A stretch of 64,000 nucleotides of DNA from the NCBI RefSeq assembly GCF_000237925.1, contig NW_017386039.1, positions 310,001-374,000 on the forward strand, in the 5' to 3' direction. Made by a program: the position numbers and the translations under genes. Below, in pieces: positions 22,086 through 35,000 of the stretch. Numbering within the stretch: the stretch's first letter is position 1; each line of letters begins with the position of its first letter. The stretch comes from Schistosoma mansoni (lineage: Eukaryota; Platyhelminthes; Trematoda; Strigeidida; Schistosomatidae). Below the pieces are notes generated by a model, which had not been told where the DNA came from, did no database searches, and saw only the letters and a list, made by a program, of their open reading frames with translations.

Positions 22086-25000
22086 TTTTTTATGAAATCT
22101 TGCAATTAAGTACGTATCTTGTCAACTGTCATTAGTTATTTTTATGATTAACATTTGGGCCAACTTCAGTTCTGGTGTTGACTGATACTTTCGTTTCTTC
22201 TACTCTTACGGATTGTTTTCCTTGGAGTGTAAACCTTCATTACCAAACATATATATAATTCTCTTCACAGGTTTAACTTGAAGACTTCACTCTAATAAGC
22301 CAATAAGTATACTGATTGAATAATAAGTGATGTCACTATCATATTTTCCAAGGTAAAGTCAAATAAATAATCGTATTAATCTATGGTTTTCTGGTAATCC
22401 ATTTTTCACACTATATGATTAGAATTACCTTAATTGATTGTGGTTTTACTGTTCAATGAAAATTCGTTTGTTAGCAGCAAATATGTGGCGTGACAACCGG
22501 ATGAATCAATATTTAAAATGATTAGAAGCTGGACTAACTTTATATGCCTTACATATGTCAGACAAATATTATGTAAACAAGAGAATTTTGTCCTCTTATG
22601 CACTTTTACGCACATTGCAACCGCCGTGAGTAAACGGCTTGTTTGAACAATAAAACTAATTTTTTATAGACTTGACTGCAGTTTTATTGTTTGTTTGATG
22701 GAATTCACCGTTTATAAGTTCAAGTTTGCTATTTATTCATAGTATCCATACTATCTATGAGTTTATACATGCAAACAAAATTTACTTATTCAACAAAGAA
22801 AAATGACGCATACCTTAAAGCCGTCGTGTAAACAAAGTTTATTACTTTTGATTTGTAACCAAAGTGAACAAATATATCTATTTCTAAAAGAAGTAGGTTA
22901 AAAAAACAAGTCGCTGTAATTCAGTGTGTAAAATAGTGTATTACAAACTTATACAGTGACAAATAAATAAGCACACAGTTTACGTTTTGACTGTTGGAAC
23001 AGTTAAATGTGGAGTAGAGCAAATCATTACTAAAAAGTTATTATAGATCAGTTTAGTTTAAGACTATGGTTTAAGTACACTGATTACTTAATAACGACTA
23101 GTTAATGCGGTATTAGTCCCTGTCTCATCTATATTTCTTAATTTCTCTCAGTTTTGTAATTGTTTTAATCGTGTATCTTGTGAACCTAATCAATCAGCTT
23201 GCCTAAGTTTACGGGCCCTTAGTATGAAAGCCTTGATATTGCCATGGGTTAAACCTTCACACTTTTGTTGGTGATAGACAACTATGAAATTAAAGGTGTG
23301 TGCTTTTGTTTATTTGTAACTTACAATGTCAATGTTACCGTCTGACGATTAAAATCCATTTACCTAGGGATGGATTATTTTAAAATCAACAAGCTATTTA
23401 GCCAGAAGAACCATCCCTTGTGTGATGGATATCAGTAATCGTTAGAACTAACGAATATTGATTCATTTAATTTTAGAAAATATAGCACAAGTAGAGCGTA
23501 TGAGCTTCTATATGAAACTAAATCTGGTGTTGTAGTACATAAAGATGATTAAAGCTTCGTAATCAAATTGCTTAGCTCATAGAACCCAACTCCGCCAAAG
23601 GATTATGAGCTCTAATTGATTGGATAAACTGAAGTTCTCTCATTCGTTAATTCCTACATTGAAATTATGAATCGATCTAAGTTCCAACACCAATGAAATC
23701 TGTTTTTCAGTCGAATCTAAATCATATATAAGATAAACTGCATCTCTAAATTTATGGTAACTTATTCAAGTAGAAATAATAATACGAGAGATATTTTTCT
23801 CTCGCACGTGAAGGCATTTCCAAAGTGAATGACATTTGTACACATAGCGTATATGCACCAACATGTTATTTTTATGTTAATTATCTAAAATGAGATCGAT
23901 AAAACACAATAAACGCAATGGAATAGGTTGAGTGCAAAGCTAAAAATGTTCAATCGATACTTTACGCTTTCTTATTTTACAAGTTATTTGGTTCGCTATA
24001 TTTGAAACTGAAACTTAGCGAATTATTTTTAAAGTTTTAGCTTGCGGAAGTCAAGCGGTTGATCAATACCACTAAAATTGATATAATAGTTCTGACTCAT
24101 TCGTGTGCGTGCACCTATACAGGGTTATCGAAATAGGTTATGCATAAAAACTTATATATTAAAAAAAATCAGACAATTGAGCACAGAGTACTTTGTCAAC
24201 TCTGGTCATATGGGAGGCTCTTCAAAATTATCGATAAAGTAAAACAATCTGGCTCAAAGGGGATAAAGGCCAGAAATCCGTGCAAAACTAAAGCATTGGC
24301 AACTCACCGTTTCAAGCGGATCCATATTTTAAAAAAATGTTATGTCCAATCTCTCATTTTAACTTCGCCTTAAAAAGATTGAAAATCTCTTCCAGTTCTA
24401 GAAGTACTAATTCTTTCCTTATTCATCTTTTCTTAGTATTCCTCTAGTGGGTAAATATTCTACGTTTCTGGTACATTTTTTCCTTTAGTGTTTCACATTA
24501 CTCTTTGGACTAGAATGTGACCATGTTCTGACGCTTCAAAGCACTCACGATTACTCTTCAAATGAATAATCACTTTTTTATGGGTTGATTGTATTTGCAA
24601 GTACTAACTAGTGGCATTAGCACAACTTCGATTGATTTCCTTCTTATTTGACCTTGATAGTTCGAATGCTTTTTAGATACCTGTTTTTGCATTCCTCTAA
24701 TGAATACCATTGCAGCCTACCGTTTAAATCACTTTCATTTAGCTGGCTAGTAACGTTTACCAACCCTTCATGGAATCTAGCAATAAATTATTATAATGCT
24801 GAACGTTTTGTAGTGAACGAAACACTGGTTGGGGACAATCGAATGTTTTTAGGCAAAAATTACAGACTATCTCAGTAAATTCTGACAACCATACAATAAA
24901 CAGTCAATTTGCAAATTAACAACCAATAGTCTCGATCTTCAGTGTTTCTTCTCTAATTCCATTATTCGTCCATTTTCCTTCCGATTGCGCTTCGTTTCAG

Positions 25001-25584
25001 TTCTTTCCTCATCGGTCTTCTGCGAAAATACATTCTATGTCTGACCAACACCATATACTACTTATATGGATATAAGTAGACCACACCACAGTATCAGTCA
25101 TGAGATTTGAATAAGACTGAGTTGTTACACCAAATGTTTATATCATCCATATTAAGGCGATCACTTATGTTTTAGTCAACACATACACTCGGCAGTTCGC
25201 ATATTAGAAGTCAAGAGAATTATCTTCAGTGAATGTGATTGCTTTTACTTATAAAACTTAGAAATGTGTTTATGTTTAGTTAACATTTAAAACACTTTCA
25301 AAGCCTTCTTAGGTGTTATCAAAGAAAATCTACTATCGGTTGACATATAAAAATTTAGATTTCTATTGAATCTTTAGGTTTCAAACTTTGGATTGATAAG
25401 AGATTTAATCACTTTTTTTTAATAAGTAGTCTCATCAGATGGAGCTTTCAAACGTGGGAAATACAGGGAAATTATCAAATTGAATAGTAGTTTTTATCGA
25501 TAACTTGTTTTAAGAGCGTCGTCTAGTAATTCAAAGGGTTATATATATATGCATCGACTGAAGTTAGATATTAAAACTATTGGA
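22086..25584. other. 3.5 kb AT-rich sequence without recognisable gene
   Basis: Only short frames with no family resemblance, on both strands. No LTR, LINE or RNA gene that I can support. It may be the continuing GDH intron. Confidence 0.45.
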
Positions 25585-25765
25585 TGTCAGCTTAGCGATC
25601 TACAGCTTGGTTGTTCGTGCGAGAAACCAGGAGTCCTGTGCTGGAGTTCCGTATGCGGGATCGTGAATGCGCACTGCTGAGGATTTTCATATTAGGATGA
25701 AACGGCCGTCCAGGTTTCTAATGGTGGTCTAGCTTGGATCGACTCGTGAATTTAAATGTGGAAAT
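25585..25765 (+). repeat. Smalpha-like SINE with hammerhead ribozyme
   Basis: Order on +: a worn tRNA-like head (cttagcgatc...gcttggttg, box A like; ctggagttccg, a worn box B), then gcgggatcgtgaatgcgcactg. The hammerhead core CTGAGGA (25677-25683) and GAAAC (25699-25703) follow, then GTC (25708-25710), with stem I pairing CTG/CAG around it. The run aggtttctaatggtggtctag that follows matches the end of the schistosome Smalpha element as I know it. Core bases are kept but stem II (ttttc...aggat) pairs poorly, so this copy is probably not an active ribozyme. Confidence 0.78.
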
Positions 25766-26147
25766 AGTGCAATCTCCACAAATTTCCATACTGATAATAG
25801 GCATTTCTATTATTTGTGGATATATGGGAATCATAGCATCAGTGTGTAGACACTTGTAATTTAGTAATAACAGCGGAAGTACTAAGTGAATACCGTCAAC
25901 AAATGAAAAATCCCTAAGCTGCATTATCAAACGTTTCTTTGATAAAAATACTTTGGTTTGTCTACATTTCTAAACTACTTACAACCTAATTGGCCTCTCG
26001 ATAGCAAGGAGAACTGACGGGGACTGAATAGCTTTGATAATTTTGTTTGAGGAGTGCGTTATTGAATTTTAGTATTACTATATGCTCGCATTCATAAACT
26101 TTTCGAGAGGTGTCATTGGGTTTATAACAAACATAACATTTTGATAT
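25766..26147. other. AT-rich sequence, nothing recognised
   Basis: No supported feature. The first ~100 bases may still belong to the SINE. Confidence 0.35.
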
Positions 26148-26270
26148 ATTTGTAACATCCCAATGTGTAGAAACTCATTGGGATATTACAAATAATAATT
26201 TATTTATAACAATCTACACAATGCTCAATTCATTCAAAAACATAACATCTGAATTTCCTAGCTCACTGCC
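26148..26270 (+). repeat. Penelope terminal-repeat fragment with an 18-bp hairpin
   Basis: Arms 26148-26165 and 26176-26193 pair 17 of 18 with a 10-nt loop. The right arm and the following tttataacaatctacacaat match the Penelope-type terminal repeat at 39670-39740. The hammerhead core is absent. The inverted arms look like two terminal repeats joined head to head and reduced to their ends. Confidence 0.5.
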
Positions 26271-27068
26271 TTAGTTATGTGTTTCAATTTACAGTATAAT
26301 GACTATTTGTCTGTTTTTGTTAGACGATTTTCATCAAACAATTGTGATGTAGATACAGTGAAAAGTCCACCCAGAGGATAGGTCGTTGGATATCCCCTAC
26401 GACTTAACCAATAAAGCTCTTCGCTACACCTTATTATCTTAAATAACTGTGAAGGAAGCAGCGCTTGTGAGAAGCTATATTAATGAGTATATAAGTAATT
26501 ACAAGCTATTTGCATTTATAGTATGATCAAAGTTATTACCCTTGTTTCAAAGTAACCGTTGACCTTCAACCCAAACCATATTCCATCTCTTTGTACGATA
26601 CTCACGTATAAACTCGTGAACTGAATCAAAGTTACTTGTAATTTCAACAAGAATGTCTTTGAAATGAAAACCCATTTGAAATTTTCGTTGGAATATTCAC
26701 TCAGTATAGCAGGATGTTATTTTCTTAATTACAGGAAAAAATTGAGAGTTCTCAACTCGGTAGTATTCCCTCAAGATTACAGGTACGCCTTGTTGACAAG
26801 TGCCATGTAGCACGAAATCTAGGTCCAGGGTTTCCTGTTGACTACCTCCAACCATCTTAAGACTGACGTATATTTGAATTGCTTGTTTCCATAAGCCTTG
26901 ATTACTACATTTAGTCGTCGTCAAGTGAACGTTTTTCGACTTAGTCTGTGTTAACCACTGAATTATAATTTTCCACACACTTCCTCTAACCTTGATGTTT
27001 TACGCGTTAGATTCGAGTTAGGTCTGACACAGTTGTGTTTGTACTACAATGCTTCAAAAACACTTCAT
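26271..27068. other. Intergenic or intronic sequence, no supported gene
   Basis: A 93-codon frame on - (26978-26697) has no family resemblance I recognise and lies in sequence that is less AT-rich than its surroundings. It could be part of an unnamed repeat. Confidence 0.3.
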
Positions 27069-27073
27069 GTTTG

Positions 27074-27637
27074 TGTTATGACTTGACCTAGCCGTCGCCA
27101 ATCGTTATGTCTTGATCAAGGCCGTCGCTAATTTGTTATGACCTTACGAATTAACAAGGACGTAATTCGCGTGAATTATCCACCAATAGAACACGCCTTC
27201 TACGACCTTCACACTGTGACAATGACGTTCGACTAGTATGAGTAATCTAGCGTCCTTATTGGTCCTTAATCCGCCACTTGAGTCCAAAACACCAATAGCA
27301 GCCTTGGCAATATGAATCGTTTATTTCAAGCATACTTTGTTTATATATCAGACAGTCAGACCACATCATACCATAAAATAGAAAATAATATTTGTACAAA
27401 ACCAAGCCAGATGAGGCTGTAAGCGTGGGAGACAATAATCAATAAACCGAGCATAACATAGGAACAGTAAATCATATAATAATAATCAATAGGTCAAAAT
27501 GAAGCTTACAATAAGATGAATATAGATATAGATAATCTGGTTACTGAGTAGTTACACAATAGGAATATACATAGAACAATAGTCCGATAATAGGTCCCGT
27601 AAGTTATCCGTACTTACTTCTTCCCTAGTATATAACA
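27074..27637 (+). repeat. Solo LTR, 564 bp, with 5-bp target duplication
   Basis: Ends are TGTTA...TAACA, flanked by GTTTG on both sides (27069-27073 and 27638-27642). No internal coding sequence lies between, so this is a solo LTR left by recombination. A tttatatatc TATA-like motif near 27345 and an aataaa near 27441 favour + orientation. LTR-retrotransposon, family not fixed; longer than the gypsy LTRs elsewhere in the window. Confidence 0.75.
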
Positions 27638-27642
27638 GTTTG

Positions 27643-27920
27643 ATCGTTTGGCATCCCGTTATTAACTCTGATTGGTTTAGTAAGACAGTTTGGGGAAATA
27701 TACGAAATTAGCTGGTACTATGTTCACTCAAAGTCAAAGCATATTCAGTGAAATTTCCTACGGAAATATTGACAATTGTTGTAGACTTGTTTTACTTTTT
27801 AATGAACTGATCAATTTCTATTAGAAACAAACATTTCAGTGTTTATTGAAAACCTCAGTTAATCAATTTTTACTGTGCACAAATTAAACTAAATTCCATG
27901 TGTTTTTATCGAACATGCAG
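27643..27920. other. AT-rich sequence before a candidate exon
   Basis: Nothing recognised. Confidence 0.35.
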
Positions 27921-27967
27921 GACTGGCGTAGAGTAGGATCCAGATGTGGTTTGTTCGACAAAAAAAA
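27921..27967 (+). other. Candidate 47-nt exon of unknown gene
   Basis: A stretch of higher GC between a good acceptor (atcgaacatgcag) and a perfect donor (gtaagt). One frame reads DWRRVGSRCGLFDKKK. It does not match the missing GDH C-terminus. It could be a chance pair of splice-like signals. Confidence 0.25.
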
Positions 27968-30180
27968 GTAAGTAATACAATGAATTTTCTTAATCGTTGT
28001 ATATGTCCTTTGAATTAATTGATCATTTTGTGGTTAATTATATGTTTCAAAAGGCGTTTTTTTTAGAAAAAAACATACAGAAGTAAAAAGTTGTAATATT
28101 GGCTGGTCTCAATTATTAATTTAGAGTCGTTTCTTACCAAATAGTTTACTATTCTGTTGTCTCAAACTTTTACGTTTTCGTTTTTCGTCTTTAAAAAAAA
28201 TCTGTCTGAAGTATTTTCACCTAGGCGCTAACTGATGATTTATTTTCAAAGTTATTATTTTAGACATATCTGACCCAATTGTTTTGTCTAGTCTGAATTT
28301 TTGTCTTGATCTAAAACCAGTGACTTCACCAAGAACGTTCACTTTTATTGATGTGAAGTGAAAAAGTTCAATTTATTTGTAGACAAATGTTTTGAATATG
28401 TTCAAACGTCAATAAAATGTCTGGGTACGCTGCCGATTGAATAATATTGTCTTCTTGGATTACCAAGTGATTTAAAATAAGTCATATGAGATAGTACTTA
28501 TAGTCTAGAAACTGACAAATATTCGCGATTGTTATCGCTTTTAAATATGTTGTGAAAATTATGAATTTCCTAATAAACTCAATTATTACCCTCTATTCAA
28601 ATTAGTTGAACTCGGTTAATGTTAACTGTTTAAACTGATCATGTAAGCAATTATGAAGATGTTTTTCATCTAGGTTAGCATTCGACATTCAAAGTAGGAT
28701 ATAATTTTAAGTTGTATAACAGATTACATCCATACTTCCTAATTCAATATTTTGATCAGATAGGCTTGTTTAGTTGAGATTTTGTAAAATATCTTCAGTA
28801 ACTGTAAAATTATATTGTACTTACCTTAGTTATCGTAAAGATTGACAAAAAAAACTAATAGTCTAAAGTATAAGTGTGAATTTTACCCCGTTTTGAATGC
28901 ACACGATGCGAATGAATGCCTATAACTTGACTATTATTATTCCAGTGAATAATACTATTTAGCCTATGAATCAATAGATTTGCTCATGGAACACAGTGAC
29001 TCAGGAAAATGATTGTCTGCATGGTTTAGAATAGTTCATTTACTAAACCAATTATTTGCTCGTCATAATTGAGTAAAGTTTTGAATTCTGGATGTTGAAT
29101 ATCTTTGATGAGATTTTACTTTGGTCACCGAAAGTATCAGGAATAATTCTGTGTAACACATTTCCAGTAAGACAGAAATAAATGATGACGCAGTTTATCT
29201 GGAGATCAAATCTTCTAACCGTTATTTTACCGAGTAATAAAATATTCAACCTCTCGACTAAAAATATTTTAAATGGATCGATGGTTTTTTAGCACTTAAA
29301 ATAATTTATGTTCTTTCAAAATAGCTTTCCTTATCAACTTGTCTATTTCAGATTGTGGTAAGAGTGTTGAAAACTTATTTGAATGCTAAACATAAACAGT
29401 GAAAAATATACGTTTGTTCGTTTGCTTATCAATCAAGGATTGAAGGGTTTCTTTTCTCTCTTAAATTCCACCAGTTCTCTTGTTTGTCTGTCGATCCTAG
29501 AGTTACTGGTAATCCAAAATACATCATCTCATAAATATTTTCACCTCTCTCACAGTCTCGTGAAGTTTGATGTAGGGTTATGAAGTACTGAGAAACGATC
29601 TAGAACTGTTGGCTTATCAGTCAGATCAACAGTATCATATCAGGCATAATGAAATGAAAAGATCAGTGGCCACTGTTTTCCGATAGCTAATATATTCGAT
29701 GTGTGATATTTACCATCATTAAATAGATTGTATTCCGAATATATTTGGGACTATTGTTTATCAGACGTCTTCAAACATTTGTACAGAACAACTGCTATGT
29801 AACACGGAATCAAAAGAAGTTAGAAAATTAACTTTATGGGGAATCTGGAGTTTAAAAAATCAAAATATACACAGAGTATTAAAGCAAACAGTTGTTTTCA
29901 ATTACTTTATCATCATGTTTTACTTGTGGAAGTCCATAATTATTGTTTTATATTGCCGAAAATCATCCATGCTAAAGTTAATTAGATGCTGTCATGTGTT
30001 AAAATAGTGAGCTCTTACAACTGTTGCAGTTCAAACGCTTAAAAATTTGTCATCTGTGAATTAAAACGTCCATTTAAAAAGTATTAGAGGATTCCTTTTA
30101 AGTTTTAAAGCTACCATCAATATGGTAAAATACAAAAGAAATCACGTTGTTTAATTAATATCAGTCTGTGATGTCAACCA
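27968..30180. other. 2.2 kb AT-rich sequence without recognisable gene
   Basis: Only short frames, no family resemblance. Confidence 0.45.
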
Positions 30181-30620
30181 TGAACTTCAAAAGACCTCTG
30201 GGAACCGCTCGTAGTGAGTGAAATGGATAGTAGTGTAGTGACCTGCTTTTCTCGACGAGAACGCGATTGATATAATGGAAACAATTATTATTATAACCAA
30301 TTGTACCAGTGATTGTTCTACTGTACTCGTTTTGTTTAACTGTATCAAAATCCCTTTTCGTTCAGTCGCCCTCCTTGTCCGTTCGAACTTTCTTACGCTC
30401 TGCCCTTATTGCCTGTACTCGTTGGCACGTCCCGGTATCCTTTCGATACCACGAGATCGCCAATAAATATACTTTATCTGGACTAATTACAGCCTTCTGG
30501 TTTATGAGCTAGCGAAGGAACGAAGTCGATTTTGGGCGCGTAATCTTTCTGTAGTGGTGATCATAGTCAATCGAGACTCGACGCCATCTACAGTAGAAGT
30601 GGAGGATTACTCATGATATT
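30181..30620 (+). repeat. Possible LTR-like sequence
   Basis: GC-richer island with an aataaa (about 30462), then a gcgaaggaacgaag block and a tttgggcgcgtaat segment that could be a primer-binding region. No end repeats or duplication were found, so this is only a suspicion of an LTR-element remnant. Confidence 0.25.
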
Positions 30621-30849
30621 AATATCGATGTCGACATCGTATGAATGCAGTGTATTATAAGAGAGGTGTTGTTAGGGTCACTATGGTGAGAAATTCATGT
30701 AAACCGATAAAAAGGAATTTCAAATTAGTGATGGGGTAGGGTATAGATGACAGTAACGAGGATTACAATATCTGGTCTAAGTATGAAGTGAACCAATCCG
30801 ACGCCTTAGCAGACATAAAGGTTGAACATGCCTTATTTTATATACATAA

Positions 30850-31150
30850 TTTAGGTCATACGGAGTTGATCTCCATGATTTCCTCTACGTTGAGCAGTCT
30901 TGCTCTTGCTAGTTTAGGTACACTGCTCTTGGATTGATACGAAACTGTGAGGTGTTCATGTTTATTAATGTGGTGTTCGTTATCTACCAAGTTAGGAAAA
31001 ATAAGATTATTGATTGATTTGGAGACTCCTTTTCCTAACCATTGAAGTACATATTCACAAGTACTCAAGGATAAGGTCCTTTGAGAATGCCCTATGTAAC
31101 TAGCTGCAAAGAAGCAGTTAAATTGATATGGAAGCTCGGAAGAGAACAAC
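30850..31150 (-). mobile_element. Penelope-like endonuclease fragment
   Basis: On - the frame 31149-30856 shows the GIY-YIG endonuclease end: AASYIGHSQRTLSLST, then QWLGKGVSKSINNL, LVDNEHH and ARARLLNVEEIM, with a PKLC-like tail. This is a separate, worn copy from the Penelope-like element at 31.5-38.5 kb. Confidence 0.65.
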
Positions 31151-31319
31151 TTCCATCGTTTTACAAGTGCTGGTTTAGTTTATAAAGTCACAAGCAACAT
31201 GTCAGAGTTCAAAGTCCTTTCGACAGATCTTCCAATGAAATAAACTATTCAGCGTTCTCTTTACCTCAATAAGCATGAGTTGTGTGCGCGATTATAGTTA
31301 GAGGTTTTTAGACCGATGG

Positions 31320-31460
31320 GTTTATAACTTCCTTCACTGTAAATATTGAACACTCGCGAGACCGGATCGGGACAATGCTCATTATGAACTTGAACTGTTT
31401 AAGAAAGATTGGTTCAGCGAAGAGTTTTCTTTCCGGCAAATTCATTTTCAAAGCTTTACA
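31320..31460 (+). mobile_element. Penelope-like reverse-transcriptase fragment
   Basis: On + it reads KKDWFSEEFSFRQIH, the counterpart of QKDWFSEEFPLAKIHKP in the copy on - at about 38050. Short inverted remnant. Confidence 0.55.
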
Positions 31461-31479
31461 GTCGCAAATATATACTTAT

Positions 31480-31865
31480 TTTTCATGATGATAATTACAT
31501 TAATAATGGTAATAAACTTTTGTTAAACATGGTAACAGTGATGTAGAATAAACGTAGGTATTAAAAGAACTTTCAAATAGGAAAACTAATGATAGTTTGA
31601 TCGGTAAGGGGTTAAATATTCATCATAAATATAGATAAGGAAATTATCATTGGGAAAGGATGGCTCAGCATGATAAGATAAAATGTCAAAACTGAGATGG
31701 GCTGTAATCGAGAGGGTCATAGAAGCAGAAATAAACCAGTTACGTATGAAGGTTTAAGGAGAAGCATATGGCTGTAAAGGAAGAAGAGTATGAAAAAAAT
31801 ACGAGACATTAAGACGATGGTAGAAGAAGAGATTGTACCAATCTCTTTTGGACATACAATTCTGG
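31480..31865 (-). mobile_element. 3' part of a Penelope-like element, split off by an LTR insertion
   Basis: On - the sequence next to the LTR element reads PELYVQKRLVQSLLLPS, the end of a Penelope endonuclease (family: KPDLCVQKEFV...LP). It continues the coding frame that stops at 36018 on the other side of the insertion. The rest is probable 3' UTR. Confidence 0.65.
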
Positions 31866-31870
31866 TTTTC

Positions 31871-32036
31871 TGTGATGTTTAAATAAATCAATGACTTCTT
31901 CGTATTGATGACTGTTGTAATTTTGAATTCCAAATACAATACATTCGTTCGGGCTTATCTAATACTTCTTGATTACATTGCGTTATTCCTGGGATTACTA
32001 GTTTATACTATAATTCAAATACTTCTAATTATCATA
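31871..32036 (+). repeat. 5' LTR of the 31.9-36.0 kb gypsy element
   Basis: 166 bp, identical to 35847-36012. It starts TGTGATGTTTAAATAAA and ends in tatcata. Confidence 0.93.
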
Positions 32037-35000
32037 TTGGCGTCGCGATGGAGCCTGCGATACAACAGTTGGACATTCATTCAACTTCTGAAGCTTTTGA
32101 GGATTATCTTGAAAGGTTTGAGATATGGAGCATGACCAAGAAAGATATGAAGGGTGACAAAATTGTGGCACATTTTCTTACATTCATCGGTCAAGAAGCC
32201 TACAGTTTATTAAAAACCTTGGCATATCCAGATAAGCCGATTTCACTCCTATATACAACTCTCAAGGAATTACTATTAAATCATGTGAAGTGCACCAGTT
32301 TTGAGTGTCGTGAGAAAGCAAAATTTCATAAGATGATTCGTCAGGATAACCAGAAGGTTAAAGACTTCATCCTTGAATTGCAAAGACAAGCTGCCAAATG
32401 CAATTTTGGTGATCAACTTCATGTACAGTTGAGAGATCGGTTAATTGCTGGAATTAACATACCAGGTCTGGAAAAGGAGCTGTTAAGAATGCCGAACTGT
32501 TCTTTTCAAGATGCTAGAACTGCATGTATTAACTACGAAACAGTGAATGAACTTGATATTCAATCGATGAAAATTTCTAATACTTTGCTTAGTCGTCATG
32601 ATGAATTACAATCTCAGGGTCGATCAAATTTGCGTTCGTTTAATCGTGATTGCTATTCCCGTGGAAATATGAAAGGTGGTTTAACAAGGAACTGCAAAGC
32701 AAACAACAAAGGTGAGAATAAGTTTGGTAAATGCTTATCTTGTGGCAAATTTCATTTTCGTAATTCATGTGCATTTCGCAATGCTAAATGTTTTAAATGT
32801 GGCAAGATAGGACACATTCAGTCAGTGTGCAAAACTACTGTTCACTTTGCTTCAAGTATTACTAAGTCTGGTAACTTAGATCCCAATAATTCGGCTGTTC
32901 TTGATGATCATTTATCTTTATCCACTACTTCAAAAGGGAATGTTCATATTCAAAAGCGATTATATACATCCCTTGGTTCATTTCATGACTTTATTGTGGA
33001 CACAGGTAGTATAGAGTCCATTATTTCATTCAAGAACTTGAAATCTTTAGATCCTAATGTTGTGGTAAAACCCACTGAGGTCTCAATACTGGGGATTACT
33101 GGACACAGACTACCTATACGAGGATGTTGTAAATTGCTAATAAGAGATGATAATTCTTCATACGTACCTTGTGAATTTTTAGTTAGTGAAACAGGACTGT
33201 TCATACTGGGTTTAAAAAATCTGAAAAGGCTTAAAGTGGAATTGTCTCTACTAGTTTATACAGAGAATTCTGATGCTTTACTCAAGGATTTGATAGCTGT
33301 GTGTGCTAAGTGTAGTGGAGGTATGAAAATTCAGCCCATAAAACTTCAAGTACAGGGTGATCCGGTCTTTCTTAAAAGACGAATAATTCCTTATGGTCTT
33401 CGAGAAGCAGTACATAAGTCACTGAATGATTTGTGTGCGAAAGGTATAATTGAACCAGTTCAGTCCTCAGCATGGGGTACTCCTATTGTTACGCCATTGA
33501 AGTCGGATGGCAAGACCCCTAGAATATGCGGTGATTACAGATTGACACTGAACTCCCGTTTGTTGAAGCAAACATGCACGACGATGGAGGCTGAAGATAT
33601 TCTAAATCGGCTTCATGGTTCTAAAGTGTTCTCGAAAGTTGACTTGAAAGATGCTTATCTTCAAATCCCTTTAGGTCAATCTTCATCTATCTTGACAACA
33701 ATTAACACTCCTTTTGGTCTGTTCAAATACAACTTCCTTCCATTTGGTCTTAGTTGTTCTCCAGCCATATTTCAAGAGGTCATGAATAAGATAGTCAGCG
33801 ATATTGAAGGTGTTGAAGTTTATCAAGATGATCTCATTGTTCATGGTGCTGATAAAGTAGTCCATGACCAGAGACTTATTGCTTTATTGCGTCGTTTAAT
33901 TGAGAAGAATATTACAGTGAATCCAAATAAATGTTCATTTAGTGTATCTAGTTTTGAATGCCTTGGATACCTAGTTGATGGCAATGGTTTTAGACCAGAT
34001 ATGAAACGACTAGCTCCACTGACAAATGCACCGTCTCCAAAAAACATCACAGAATTACGTTCACTAGTGGGTGCTCTTCAGTACTATTCTCGTTTTATTC
34101 CTAATTTTTCTTGTCGTGCCAATTGTTTATTTAATATTTTGACATCCAATTCATTCAAATGGGGTGAAGAACAAGAGTCATGCCTACGAAGTCTGCTAAA
34201 GTTTCTTCAAAGTGATGCTGTTCTTCGAACTTACTCACCCAGTGTACATTCTGTTCTTATTACTGATGCGTCACCTGTAGGTATTGGTACAGTTTTGGAA
34301 CAGGAAGGTAGGCCAGTTATATGTGTTTCACGCAAACTTTCTGTTGCTGAACAAGGTTATTCACAAACGCAGCGAGAAGCGTTAGCTGTGTTTTGGGCTG
34401 TTAAAAGACTTCATAAATATTTATTTGGAAAGAAGTTTACCATTGTTACTGATCATGAAGCTTTAAAGTTCATTTATCATCCTGACAAATCCTTAGCACG
34501 TTCCTCAGCTGCTATGGTTCAACGATGGAGTATTGCTTTGAGTGCTTATGACTATACGATTCAGCACAGGAGTGCAAAACAAATTCAACACGTTGACTAC
34601 ATTTCTCGACAACCATTACAAGATAGACCTGTTAATACTTCAGACTGCTTGTTAGTGCAACCTTTACCGGTGAGACGTCCAGATCTCATTAGAGAAACTC
34701 GTAGATACTTTGGATGTATACTCAGTGCTATACGGAAGGGTTGGAATGCTAATCTGAAACGTAGATTTCCTGTCTATTATTCAAAGCGGGACGAGTTATC
34801 TACTACTCCTGACGGTATTTTGTGTTTAAATGATCGTGTTGTTATTCCTCCTTCATTACGCAAACCTGTCCTTGATGATCTTCATAGTGGACATCTTGGT
34901 GTTGAGAAAATGAAGTCCTTAGCAAGACTCACATGTTGGTGGCCAGAGATAAATGCAGATATATGTCGTACAGCAAACAATTGTGAGAAATGTCATAAGC

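Noticed and set aside
26697-26978. 93-codon - frame as a host exon
   Set aside because: No family resemblance, no convincing splice signals, and the neighbourhood looks like a repeat.
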